Shown piece after piece: positions 10,544-22,525 of a stretch of 64,000 bases of DNA (the stretch's first letter is position 1; each line of letters begins with the position of its first letter). The position numbers and the translations under genes are program-made. The stretch is from assembly GCA_030522415.1 (NCBI GenBank), contig CM060109.1:23845301-23909300 (forward strand). Reading direction: 5' to 3'. This DNA comes from Channallabes apus. Lineage: Eukaryota; Chordata; Actinopteri; Siluriformes; Clariidae. The notes under the pieces were generated by a model, which saw nothing but the letters and a program-made list of their open reading frames with translations, was not told where the DNA came from and did not search any database.

Positions 10544-12098
10544 TGTGGCGTCGTGGTGCGGTGCAACCTTCTCTACTGTATATTGGGAAACCAAATTCCC
10601 CTTAACTGAATTACCGATTACGCCACCCAGGATTGGTTACCCGGGAAAAATGTAGGACACAGGTTCAAATCTCTCATTGACACAGGGACATGGATACGAA
10701 AATATACAAATCTTTTATTCATGCAAATATTAAAAATTACCAACATCAATATCATTTAAAATCAAAAACTAAAACATCCCAGACCAAGAGAACACACAAC
10801 AAAAAGAAAGCAGAGCTGGGAAATTAACCAAAGAAGGACAGGCTAGAGATAGGGCTTCACTCTTGCCCAGTCATAAATGATCACACGTGCACCAAACCAC
10901 TCACTAGGAAAAAGTTAATACCACTCCACACTGTGTAAACATAAGCGCATCACTCTATAAGCTGCTAGCCTGCCCTCTGTAGATTCCCAGCTCCTAAAGA
11001 AAAAAAAAGGAAATACAAATAAATACACTGATTAATGACAGAAAGAAATAAATAAAACAAAAGTAATATATAAAAGAAAACAAAAATGTAGCTGCAGCAC
11101 ACCCTCCAAACTAGGAGGACAAATAACTAATCAGCCAGGACGATTATCAAAACACTGGCCACATACACCTAGCACATGCACAGCAGCATACACAGAGCAA
11201 AAGATAAAAGAAGCCCCGCCCCCAAAGCAGCAGCACCAGCAAAGCAATGAACTGCAGGAAGGCAAAGCAGCAAGCAAAAACAGCAAAAGAAATAACCGTC
11301 ACCAGCAAAACAATAACATGCTAGACGGAAACAAAGCAACAAAATAAAACAGTCACAAAAACAATAAAACTCTAGGCTGGAACGAAGCAGTCTGTTAAAA
11401 CAATCCACCGGAGCAAAACAGCAGTGCTGAAGCTGCCCATCAAGCTGTAAGCACTGCACAGTAAAGAAAAGCACCCTCACCAGCCGATCAGTTTACCTAG
11501 AATTCAGAAGAACATTAAAGTAAACAAAATACGGCACATACCTGTATGGCGGGCGCCAAGAAAATAACTCTGACCTACCGCGCGATGCAGACCACATCCG
11601 TCTGGCAGCCAATCCTTCAATAAATCAAAATAGGACAGACATACAGGTCACATCATATGCCTAAGGAGCCTTAAGCCTACTATAGGAAGAAATGAATAAT
11701 CGGCATACCAATTATACGACAGCATTCATCTCTCGCCGTGCACGCGCACAAACGGTGCGGCTCTTTTAGAAAGGGTAAATATACATGAATGGCAACAAGC
11801 TGCTTCTCCACTGCCTCGGACGCAATGAAAATCTAAGAAATCGCCGGCTTCCCAAAAGAAAATCACTATTAGCTAGATAATCACATTTACAAATAACCGA
11901 AAATCCAGCATGCCAAACATACCTCACGCACACCGGGACAAGACGACACACTTCCGGAAGCGCAACCTAGGGGTGAATTAGCGCCACACCTGGCTGTTCT
12001 TGCTGCACCTTTTTATACTCTCCCCACTACACCCAATAATCAATCTCAGGTGCATAACCTGAAATGTAGAAGGAAGTGCAAAACTCCGTCTCACCACA
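10544..12098 (-). repeat. 5' LTR of the Gypsy element
   Basis: The promoter LTR for the minus-strand element, 1,555 bp and virtually identical to 3485-5039. On the coding strand it carries a TATA box 79 bp from its start, then a long transcribed part. Two donor-like sites, CAG|GTATGT at 11536-11544 and GAG|GTATGT at 11917-11925, could allow spliced leaders. An AATAAA is at 10714-10719. Confidence 0.96.
12010..12019 (-). promoter_or_regulatory. TATA box of the Gypsy 5' LTR
   Basis: The minus strand reads AGTATAAAAA, about 80 bp inside the LTR start. It would place transcription initiation near 11985, giving a U3 of only around 110 bp. Confidence 0.65.
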
Positions 12099-12102
12099 TA
12101 TG

Positions 12103-13208
12103 CATGATTTGTTCCATGCACAAAGACTGTGCTTTTACATCTGATTCAGCTCTTTTAAAAAAAAAGGAATCGGGGACCACAATGAGTTTAGGTTTTGTAT
12201 TTTTAATTCGCTGTCAGCACAGATTTTTTTAAACGTTGTGTAGCCAGTGATCGTAACAAGCACGGCTTTGTCTGAGTATCTGTCTTTCTGTCTGTCTGTC
12301 TAGTAATGTGTATGTGTGTTTGTGGGTGTCTCTTCTGCTGTTGTTTTCTTGACACAATAATGAGGGTCCCTCCCCAGATCAAAATACCCAGCATCCCCTA
12401 GGCTCCAGCCAGCCTGTCACCACAGACCACACATGTGTCCCAGCTGCTTAAACGCTCAAATATGCGCACATACTGTACATAAACATTATCTACGTACCTA
12501 CATGAACACAGAGGCAGCCTTTTTACATTGTTTGCACAATTAGTCCCTGATTCCTGAAGGCTTTTTCGGTTAAAGTGACTGTAAGAATATTTGACAGTTG
12601 TCCTCCCTGATTCAGCATGCCACAAGTGCTTGTCTGTGCATAATGTTTAATGGAGTCTATACCGTTCTCACCATGGGTATAGTATTGTGTTCCAGATAGC
12701 TTCATGACTGTAGAGCATATTGTACTTGTGACTCATGGCACACACAGGACCAGTATACACATGGAGGAAACATACAGCATAATACACACCTGCTAAGTAC
12801 CATAGCCACCTCTACAATATTCCTTCCATGTGTGAACACTGCTCATGGGCATACTGTAAGTGCCGCCTACTGCTCACTTGGCAGGTCTCTGCTTATAAAT
12901 TACATCCCCTTTGTTTTTGCTAAATTGGATGCTGCTATGTGCTGGGTGCCACACCCCCAGACCATGCCATGTGTCCTGGCAGTATGACTGACTGATTGAG
13001 TAGAAAAGGAACAAACTCATACAGCTCAAACTATATTGGGGCAGAAAAAAAAATTCTGACTGTATCCCTTTAATTAACTTTGTAAATGTGTCTCATTGGC
13101 GTAACACCATAGTGTGTATTGTGTTTTATCTGTACATATCAATATGTGTACAGATGTTTGTAATGCACATATAGTAACTTGTACAAACAAGTAAAAAACA
13201 CACACAGC

Positions 13209-13283
<75 letters not shown>

Positions 13284-15209
13284 CCAAGGAATTGCAACAT
13301 GGGAAAAAACTAAAACAGAAATTATCATGCATGCCTATAATTGAGGTAGGTGAAGTCATGCAAAAGGAAACTAACAGTAAATGTCTTCACATCATTACAT
13401 ATTTAATGTCATGATGTGTTAGCAGTGTCTCCAGTGACAAGACAAATCCCCCACCACCCCAGTCCTCATTAAAAGTCAGCTAAATCTTTCATACTTTTGC
13501 CCCTAATTCTACCATACTTCTGTGCTTTAATTTGCATTGATTTGAAAAAAAGAGCTTTTTCCTTAATGTAGTGAACTAACAGAACAGTCCCTGGTTGCAA
13601 TTAAAAAAATCACAGAGAATGTATGAGGTTCAATATTAAATTATGCTATAAGTGCATGAGGGCAGAAAGCGTGTGTCCAAAGTAGTCGCTGTGGTCGAGG
13701 AGTCGTAGTGGGAGCAGTAAATGAAGTGGACAGAGTGAAAGAGGAGGAATGGAGGGGACTGACTTCATGGCTTTACCGGTGTTCGGGTTGATTTGAAGAT
13801 GGAGTCATTCTTCTCGTTTGGCTACAACTCTCTTCCTTAGTGTCCTACTCCATTAGAGGAATGGAGCAGACTCTTGGATCAGTGGCGTAAAAGGGGGTAG
13901 AGCATTTTTACAATGAAGAATCTGGGTTCCTCCTAAAGCAAGAGTGTTGGTAATTGAACTAGTACATTTCATGATCACTGTTCACAACAGACATGAACAC
14001 AAGTGTAGGGAGCGTTCTCTATTTGTCTTTTTCTTGAGGCATATTTGAGAAGAAATGATTCATGAGAAATACACCTCAAAGGGGGAGTCTGGGAAAAGTG
14101 TACGAGTATCAGTGTGTGAGCGTTAGTGTGTGGTTGAGTGGGTTTTCTGTGTGTTGCAACTGAGTGCTGTACTGTATGTGTGGTCTCTGTAGGTAGGCTG
14201 ACGTACAGATAACAGTGTTATATCATGTGGGCAGATTTAATGTTCATGTGTCTCCGCCCCACTCCCATCCCAGTTTCTTAACTCTTTTTTGTTTCTCAAA
14301 GACATCAAAATTAATATAACAAAAGCAATATAACAGCAAAAGAACTGAACAGGGGGAAAAAAAGACAAACATACACACTTCCTGTAAATCACTAGCCCCA
14401 GAAAGCCCTCACAAGTGAAATCGGAGCAATTCTGTGGTCTGGCCTCCCCTCAGTATTATTAAAAAAAAAATACCCTGTTATTATTGAGTGGAGAGAGCAA
14501 GAGAGAGAGAGAGAGAGAGAAAGAGAGGGAGAGAGTGAATGACTATTATCTTTATGTAGGTCCTTTAATTTTAATGCACCGCAGATTTATAGCTTAGCAT
14601 TCCAGCACAGAGGCAGTGGGCACCCCACCCTGGTCATAAACTCAGCAGGACAGCGCCATAGTTTTCAATAGTTCTGCTGTGACATGCTACACCTTTAGCG
14701 TGTGTTTCGGAAACACTCGCTGCCTTTCACCGTCATCATTTTACTGTTTACACTAACAACACTATTTACCACACCCATACCACACCCTTTCTTTCTTTCT
14801 TTGTTCCATCTCATCTGCCTTCTTTCTGACTTTCACTTCACTAAATGTCTTTAGTTTTTGAAAAAACAATAACAAACTAATATTACAAAGGGCCCCTATG
14901 CCTTTGCACATATCATCTCCATTAAAACAGATTTACGGATGCAGAAATATGCAGATTTGATAATGGTATAAGTGTGGGTGACAACGTTCCCATATTATTT
15001 GTGTAATACACATGGTTAAATGGTCATAACCCAAGACAGTGTGGTTGGATATTTACTAGAGGTGTCCTGACATTCTGGTCAAAAGCCTCATGGACTTTGC
15101 ATGAATATTCATTGATGCCACCCTTTGTACTCTGGTGGACTACTTTACTTATTATTAATTTTCTTCCTTTAGTGATCTCACTAACTTGATCTTTGGTCTT
15201 TCTCATCAG
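12103..15209 (+). other. satb2 last intron, 3' part
   Basis: Resumes after the second tatg target duplication and ends in a pyrimidine-rich TTTCTCATCAG acceptor at 15199-15209. It contains a compound CT/CA microsatellite (13220-13281), a GA tract (14491-14535) and otherwise unique sequence. No coding region is supported. Confidence 0.8.
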
Positions 15210-15830
15210 ATTCTCCACAGGCAGCCTGTGCTACCATTAAAAGACCACTCACCCATGCGTGAGGACTCAGTGCCCAACTCTGGAATAGAGGAAAACCCTC
15301 AGACTGTTGTTGGTTGTGGCAACACTGGAGGAAGTAGTAATGTTGCCAAAAAGCCCCGTTCCCGCACCAAGATCTCACTGGAAGCCCTGGGCATCCTGCA
15401 AAGTTTCATCCAGGATGTGGGCCTCTACCCTGACCAGGAAGCCATACACACCCTCTCAGCTCAGCTGGACCTGCCCAAGCACACCATCGTCAAGTTCTTC
15501 CAGAACCAGCGTTACCATGTGAAGCACCATGGCCGACTGAAGGAGCTGGGGGCTGAGGGCAGTGGAGTTGATGTCTCAGAGTATCGAGATGAGGAGCTAC
15601 TCTCGGGCTCAGAGGATGCCGAGTCCAGTGAAGACGGCCATGAGGAAATCTACAGTGGACAAGAAGGTGCCTCAGCAGGAATAGCCACCTCATCTTCAAC
15701 ACCTTCATCCATCTCAGGCCAAGAAGAGAGCAAGGACAAGGCTTCATCCCTAGGGTCAGTCCGGCCCAGCTCCCTGCCTTCCTCCAGTTCATCTCCAAGC
15801 CCACGAGACCAGGCCGAGTATCAGAGATAA
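15210..15830 (+). CDS. satb2: satb2 terminal coding exon: homeodomain and C-terminus
   Basis: 206 codons plus TAA at 15828-15830, entered in phase 0 after CATCAG. Residues 1-47 are a Pro/Ser/Gly-rich linker starting ILHRQ. The homeodomain spans about 48-110: [20 protein letters not shown], then [20 protein letters not shown] and the divergent recognition helix [16 protein letters not shown], with Phe in place of the usual Trp. DQEAIHT, KHTI and RYHVKHH are SATB2-type; SATB1 has YTII...RYYLKHH. The tail starts [12 protein letters not shown], the conserved SATB acidic stretch. It then runs into a serine-rich extension ending [12 protein letters not shown], longer than I expect for tetrapod SATB2. 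The protein acts in the nucleus as a chromatin organiser in craniofacial, neural and skeletal development. No damage is visible. Confidence 0.95.
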   Translation: MLHRQPVLPLKDHSPMREDSVPNSGIEENPQTVVGCGNTGGSSNVAKKPRSRTKISLEALGILQSFIQDVGLYPDQEAIHTLSAQLDLPKHTIVKFFQNQRYHVKHHGRLKELGAEGSGVDVSEYRDEELLSGSEDAESSEDGHEEIYSGQEGASAGIATSSSTPSSISGQEESKDKASSLGSVRPSSLPSSSSSPSPRDQAEYQR

Positions 15831-15933
15831 AGCATTGTGACCTGGTAAAAAGAAGGCACTTTGGGAAGAGGATAAAGGAAGGCGGAACAAGTGGAACAGT
15901 AAAGGCAGACTAAAAGAATCCAGCACAGGGTCA

Positions 15934-15950
15934 AATAAACTTTTAATAAA
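15934..15950 (+). terminator. Two early candidate poly(A) signals of satb2
   Basis: AATAAA at 15934-15939 and again at 15945-15950, about 105 bp after the stop codon. They could give a short 3' UTR. Vertebrate SATB2 normally has a UTR of a few kb, so a later site is also likely; another AATAAA-containing stretch lies near 20225. Confidence 0.45.
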
Positions 15951-17918
15951 AATGGACAAGAATACATTTGAATGTTGATAAAAAAATTCAAAATGTGTTA
16001 CAACAAAAATAGCTAAGATAAGGGATTAGTAGTTTTAGCAACAGATTAATTGGCCTCAGATACTGTAAGTTCTGGCAAGACGATGAAGGAAATTTAGATT
16101 AGAGACCCCAAGTCTTTGCTTATTTGTTAAAATAGTACCAGATATCAAATACCACTGAAAGTGCATTTCTCATCCTAAAATGTTAAGTGGTTACTTTTAT
16201 TCATGGTTTCATGCCTGCAAGTCATAGCAGGTAAACATTAAACCTGTGATTTTTTTTTTCTTTTCCCAAGTACCTAACACACAATTGAAGAACTTAATTC
16301 CTAATTTGCAATCCAATGGATCATTAGAAACAGTCATCCCACTCTTCCCACCTCGAAAGCATTTAGAGTAATGACAGTGATTGAGCTTTAGATAAGTTTT
16401 AGATGAGCCATGGACATCTACACATCTTTACTTGTGTCTGCTCAAGGAGCCTGGTGGGTGTCTGCGGCGTCTCTCTTCCTCCCATCTGTGATGGGGAATT
16501 CTTTATGTCTCTAAGAGGTGGCTGTGTTTGGCCATTTAAGTGGTTGAATGGGTGGGTGGGTGGGTTAGAGGTAGTGATGAGGGCTGGGGTGTATACATTA
16601 GCCTTCCTCACTGATTCCACTGTAAATACATGTGGTCTACTGAAATGTCCAGAGTTAGCTTTGCCTCCACTTTGAAGTTGGAGCCATGTCTCCCACAAAC
16701 AACCACATCATTCCATATAGTCCAATGTGGTGGGACAAACCACCAGCCTGGTACCCATGCACCCATGCATGGACTTCCCTCAACACCTCACTCAGTCCAA
16801 ATTTAGTGAATGGTTGTTTCATAAAAACACATGTACATGAGACATCTTGTCACTATGTCTCTTCGTACTCTCTTTGCACTTAAAATGGCTAGTAAGCATC
16901 AAGGAAAAACAACACATAGGCAATCATTGACTGCTAAAGACAATTTAGTGAAAGATGAGAGTGCAGTCTGACTGCCTTGTCCTGCTTTTGACTAGGTTGA
17001 GAAGAGTAAAGTATGTGTCCAGCAACAGTCAACAATCGGTTATTTTATGTGTGGGACTAGACTTCTTCCTCTCACCCTTTCTGTCCTGTGACTCTTTCTC
17101 TTACTGGAAAACACAGTGTACCAATTTTAAACCACATATCCCCACACTCCACATTTCTATTTATTGCAATCTATATCCACATTTATTATTGTTGTTGTTG
17201 TTATTATTATTGTTGTTGTTATGGTTGTTCTTTATGTCATTGCTGTTGTTTTTGTTTATTTTTTTCATGATCAGCTTTTGGCTCAAAGATGTTGTTTTGG
17301 TAATGAAAGACTTTATGAAAAAAGGGGAACACTGCCAAAACAGTCAGAATTAGAAGCAGTTACTGAAGAAATTGAGTGAACCCTGTGATATTGTGTACTA
17401 CCATTTCAATCTACACTCCATACTTTTCCCAAAGAAAGCATCAGTAGGCGAGTTGAAACCCAAAAATAAGACAAAGCATAAGAAAATATACTTCTTTTTT
17501 TTTTTAAGAAAATAAATATTGACAATCCATTTATTGAGCCATTTAAAACTATGTTCATTCACATCTCGGGAAATGGACGTGTGTTCAAAAGCAACGTGGC
17601 TCCTTTGTGGCAAAGCCTCTGTGGACACTATGGCAAACTTGGATCCAGGGTCCTGATTTGCTTTTGAGAATCAGCTGCTACCTGCTCATTTCTGGAAAAC
17701 AGAATAATCGTCATTGTTAACCTTACACTGACCTTTAAACTGTTTTTGTTCATGAGGTAATGTTTATGTAGATGTTGAATCTATGACAAATGACAGCATT
17801 TTCTTTATATGTGTATGATGTGCAAATCCTAACAAATGTCTCCACTGCAAAACATTCACTCACATTAACATATGTTAAACAGTTTTTTTGACTGATCATC
17901 AAAATTGAAAAACTGTAA

Positions 17919-17951
<33 letters not shown>

Positions 17952-18275
17952 TGAAAACAAACATTTAAAAAACACTATATGATTTTACTTGATTGCTAAA
18001 AGCATTGATGCTCATTGCTTTCTAGAAATCTTCTCTAGTTTCCCGAATACAAAACCTCTACATCTTTATGCAGTATGACAATGTCTGGCTTCTGTTTTGA
18101 GGAACTATTCAATTAGATGTCTAACAGGGCTGAGGATGTCTAACTAGACATATGCTGGAGTATCTGTAGTTCACATGGAAGTATTGTGACAAACTGAGCA
18201 TCCATGCCATACCACAGGGAGCCGCCTGCATTTCACACAAAGCAAACTGTGACATAAAGAGGATACAGTGTAAAG
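15951..18275 (+). other. Probable satb2 3' UTR continuing into intergenic DNA
   Basis: No coding sequence. Unique AT-rich sequence with a GTT/ATT repeat near 17190-17225, an AAT microsatellite at 17922-17951 and scattered AATAAA hexamers. The true transcript end cannot be fixed from sequence alone. Confidence 0.5.
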
Positions 18276-18463
18276 CTGTGGTTCCTAACCTTCGTCCTTG
18301 AGGACCCCCTTTCCTGCACATTTTTTTTTAAAGTTTTCCTGTCTCTAGCAAACCCATTGCAATTCAGAAAAAGCTTATCGTTAAATCACATGTGTTGGGA
18401 GCAGAGAAAATACTAAACTGTCTAGGGCATGGGCTTCTCCAGGACCAGGGTTGAGAACCACTG
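18276..18463. mobile_element. hAT-type MITE with 8-bp target duplication
   Basis: A 188-bp palindromic element. The left end CTGTGGTTCCTAACC and the reverse complement of the right end CAGTGGTTCTCAACC are imperfect inverted repeats, followed on both sides by matching CTTGAGGA/CTGGAG-type sequence. It is flanked by the exact 8-bp duplication gtgtaaag (18268-18275 and 18464-18471), the hallmark of hAT transposition. It resembles a common fish MITE family. Confidence 0.8.
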
Positions 18464-18471
18464 GTGTAAAG

Positions 18472-21400
18472 TGTGGTGTTTTAAACCATTGCTGTCCATT
18501 TTTGTTTAAATCACAGTGTGTATCTCCTAGTCAGTGATATTTAACCACTAACCAACACATTTTAATTAAAGTGGGGCATTTATAGCTTTCCCTGCCTGTC
18601 TTTTTTGACTGTTTAGGCTTGGTTTGCCACCTCTGTGATACTGGTAAAACTGTGTAAAAGATTTCAGAGCCAATTATTTAACCTTCTTTCAGAGCAGGGA
18701 TGCTTTTACTGATTCTGGTTTAAATTCATCTCATCACACGCAAATTAAATTGAAAATCATAGCCAGTAAAATACAAAATTTTAAGTTGTATATCAGTATA
18801 TTCATTTGCTGCTGGTGGATAAACAGCTAACATTGTTTTTTCAAGCAATAACACTGTCGAAAAAAAAAAATTTTCTCCCAGCTTGCATTATGTGCAAGAC
18901 ATATCCTGGCAATATGTATCACTGATTTTTCATGTTGTATTAGATTTGTAATGAAAATGCCTATATATTTACAAAGTTTAGAATTTCTAAAAGTTGCTTG
19001 TTTTATGACATCCTGAGGTATGAAATTTTACAGACCTGGAATGGCAAGACTTATTTTGAATCTATTCCTTAAAAATGTCAGATATTTGCAGGCTCTGATA
19101 AGGGTGTCTAATAACAGAGTACTGATTGTCAAGTGGATGTAAACCTTAATTAAACCTGTCAATCAGCTCTAGCTGTAGGAGGCCAAAGCCCACCCCTACC
19201 ATTATTATCCCTCACCCTCTCGTGGCCCCGCCCCCTGCAGCGCCCAGTGAAGTCTGAAACAAGCAGCTTTGATGAGTTCGTCTCTGCTCTGCTCCTAAAT
19301 TATCCACAGCCCTGGTGAGACAAGTGTGCGCATTCTAGACTGGTGTTTAACCTGCTGCAGAGGTGGCCTCCCACTGACTCAGCTCCTTCATCACCTTCTC
19401 CTCCTCCCTGTCCTATACAGAGTTTGTGCTAAGTGAGAAAACAAAGACGATTTGCAGAGTCCCTGATGAGCGATAGGTCAGGGTCACTCACCAATTATCT
19501 GTCTCTTCTGTGACAGGAGTCTCGTCTTTGCCTTTTCAATTTCTAGCACTTTGTCTCATTTTCTCCTCCACCAGGCAAGAGACAATCGCTCTCACTCACG
19601 CTGTGCGGTCGAGGTTAATTGGAAGTGAACATGTCCCCTTGTGGGGAAACAAGTGGTTCCTAGAGAGCACAAAACCTTTCACCATAGGTGTTTTTAAAAA
19701 AAATATTTTAAATAATAGATTTAATCAGAATAAGAAGGAAAAAGAAAAAGACGGAAATCAGTAATAAAAATTAATCCAGGAGTAAGAAGAGAGATCACAG
19801 TTTCTGATATGATTATCAGCCACAGACACACATGTATACATGAATACATTATATCACATTCCATTGTAACCATTCTTCTGTAATGTAGCACTTAATGGTT
19901 AATTTTATGTGGCATGTTTCTGTTTTTTGGCAATCCTCTCTAAGGCATAAATTACAGAAAGAAGCATTTGGTTTTCACTCCATTTTTTGTATTCTTTCAG
20001 TGCGCCTTATCTAAGCACAAGGCTCTGTCTGCTAGCTTTGGAGACAAACTGTTTATCCTCATTAACTACAATGTGAATCAGGTTTGCCACTCTAGGATTG
20101 GTACTTTTCCTCAATCAAATGGATCATCATTATCACTAAGTGATAATAAATTATGTGCATTATTTGGCTCTTTGGTTTGTGTGTCTTAATGTTTCGTTTT
20201 TGTTTTCTTAAATTGCTGTCATTTAAATAAAGTGCATCAATGGATCATTTGTATGCCTCTGGATCTTGTACTTCATACTCCAAGTCAGTTTGTATTTGAT
20301 CAAAAATGCAAATTCAGTTGGTTACGGATGAAGCAAACCATAACAACTGACATTTTACCAAGTATATTTTAAAAGTTCAAAAAGCACAGCGGTTGTCTTT
20401 AGAACAATGCAATGTTGTCTTTTGCAAAGAGACTAAGTCTTGGGGAAAACGAGTGGTGTGGCCACAAGAACCAAACACGCTTTCATAAAAAGCAACCAAA
20501 ACAAACCATAATAGGAAAAAATTGCCCATTTGGAACTATGTTACTGGAAATGATCAGTAATGACACAACTTTTTGTAATCATTTGCTGAAGAAGATCTTT
20601 AAATAAACCATCAAAATTGTGTGGGCAACTAACCATCACTGGTGACCACCAAAAAAAGCTTTTTATCACATGTTTTTGGATTTCACTAAACCACATGCAT
20701 ATAAAAAGAAACTTTTGAAATCTGCAATATATAAAATTTACAGACTTCCCCTAAACAGCTAAATACTAATTTGGACTGCACATTTGCTGGTTAGTCAGCC
20801 ACTGATATCCCTTTTTTAGTGAACTCAGTATTCATTATGCTATGTCTTTATAAGCATGTCTTTATCATAATTATTTCAATCAGCATATTTCGACTATTAT
20901 TTTTGTATTCAAAAGGTGGTTAATATGTTTGGGAAAGGCAGAGATAATATGGCCAGCTCCCTTTTAGCCTCCATAGTCTCACGCTGCCGCTATACAGCTA
21001 CACAGCCTCTATATAAAGTCTCTCCTCATTCCAAGTCCCTGGCCACCTGCCAGTCCTCCCTCCCTGCCACTGCTTCCTTCTTTTCAAAAGCAGCTTGCAG
21101 TGGTGTCCTCTGGTTTTCATTCAGTGCCAGTCCCCCAATCTCCTAATTGAACTTATTATTCGCTCAATTGGCTTGTTTTAACCCTTTCTCCCCTCCAGGT
21201 CTGAAGCTGGATGTCGTTAAGCTGGGGATTTTTTCAACATCCAACACGGGTATTAAGGGAGCTGTAAGGGGTTTGATATAAAATCTTAGTGCTGGCAAGA
21301 ACCGCTGCTGCGTCTGTAAGCTGCTAGCTGCAAGTCAAGCCTTGTTCTGGCACTGTGGTCATGCCAGACCACCCAGAGTGAGGACCAGGCAGTTTGTTTT

Positions 21401-21622
21401 ATGGATGATGAATTCTCATCTCAGTCGCCATATCAACTGACCTAACATCAGTCACTCTTCTTCATCTGTTTCCACGCTGTAGATAAAGGGCACGGTGACA
21501 ATAAATCCTATAAACCATCTGGGTGCAGTTTTCTCACACTCAGTAGGAAGTGGTTCATGTATGTCTTTCCATATGGTTGTCATTCGCTCCTATCTGCATC
21601 CTCTGGTCTACTCTGGTCTATA
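18472..21622 (+). other. Gene-free stretch downstream of satb2
   Basis: No supported gene. A GC-richer block at 19170-19440 interrupts AT-rich DNA and may be a conserved regulatory segment or a late part of the 3' UTR. An AATAAA near 20225 could be a distal satb2 poly(A) signal. The open frames are short and have no recognisable domain. Confidence 0.5.
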
Positions 21623-21624
21623 TA

Positions 21625-22523
21625 CAGTCAAGTTAGTATCCCCCTTCATTAATTCTATGTGTTTGTGTAAAAACATCAAATTCGTCTGATTGTCTTAGAA
21701 TTAGGCAAACACAACCTCACTCGAACATATAACCTTGTCACCATGCCAAATATTTATTTAATAAAAATAGAGGAAAAAAGAAAACAACATATGGGCAATA
21801 ATAAGTACCCTCCATGATTCAATAGCTTGTAGATCCACCTTTAGCAGCGATAAGATTAAGTAATTGTTTCCTGTATAATTTTGTCAGGCTCTCATACCTT
21901 TCTGGAGGAATTTTGGCCCACTCTTCTTTACAACATTGCCTCAGTTCCTTGAGGTTTTGTGCCATTCATTTATGCACAAATCTCTTACGGTCTAAATTCA
22001 ACCAAGCTTTAACTGTTTCATTTTAGTCTTATTTTCGCCTCTAGAATACTCTGGTTGTCTTCATAGTCTTGAATACTTTACACTTGTAATTAATCTTTCC
22101 ACTGTTGGTCGGAAATAATTTTGAGACTCTTTCCAGATTGATGTGCAGCAACAACTGCTTCTAAGACAATTGCATATGTCTTTCCCTCTGGCATTGTGTT
22201 AACACACACCTGAATGTTCCAGAACAGCAAACAGTCTTTTATAAAGGTCTGCACACCTGCTGATGATAAATTAATCTTGGCTGCATCTTACCCTCTTAAA
22301 TCCTGTGAAAGTAGTATGGGGGTACTTAGTATTGCCCGCATGTTTTTTTCTTTTTCACTTCATTTTGTTAAATAAATAATGGCATGGTGAAAAAAGTTCT
22401 ATGTTGTTCATCTGTTGTTGTATTTCCCTAATACTACTTCAATCGGATGATTTGTTTCATGTCTTTGCACAAAACAATATATACTAGAATTAAAAGAGAG
22501 GTACTAACTTTTACACATCCCTG
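21625..22523 (-). mobile_element. Internally deleted Tc1/mariner transposon with long TIRs
   Basis: Flanked by TA (21623-21624 and 22524-22525). The ends are long inverted repeats of about 150 bp: both contain AGTTAGTA..., then AATTCTA..., and an inner CACCATGCCA...TTATTTA block. The interior resembles the antisense strand of fish Tc1 transposase genes (GGAGGAATTTTGGCCCACTC at about 21903; TTGTGTTAACACACACCTGA near 22195), with most of the coding part deleted. It cannot encode a transposase. Confidence 0.8.
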
Positions 22524-22525
22524 TA

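Larger units (their letters stand above)
3485..12098 (-). mobile_element. Complete Ty3/Gypsy LTR retrotransposon, antisense in satb2 intron
   Basis: An 8.6-kb element read on the minus strand in the order 5' LTR (10544-12098), primer-binding site, gag, pol (protease, reverse transcriptase, RNase H, integrase), polypurine tract, 3' LTR (3485-5039). RT upstream of integrase places it in Ty3/Gypsy (Metaviridae). It is flanked by the 4-bp duplication tatg at 3481-3484 and 12099-12102. The LTRs begin TGTGG and end CCACA on the + strand and are the same length. Compared line by line at an offset of 7059, I find a single difference (G at 3492, T at 10551). Both reading frames are open. This implies a very recent insertion by a copy that may still be competent, possibly polymorphic in the population. 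No envelope-like frame is present. Confidence 0.97.

Noticed and set aside
15490..15804. 104-codon minus-strand frame opposite satb2
   Set aside because: Antisense shadow of the real homeodomain exon.
17088..17379. Hydrophobic frames around 17.1-17.4 kb
   Set aside because: Translations of a GTT/ATT simple repeat (Val/Ile/Leu/Cys runs), in the probable satb2 3' flank.
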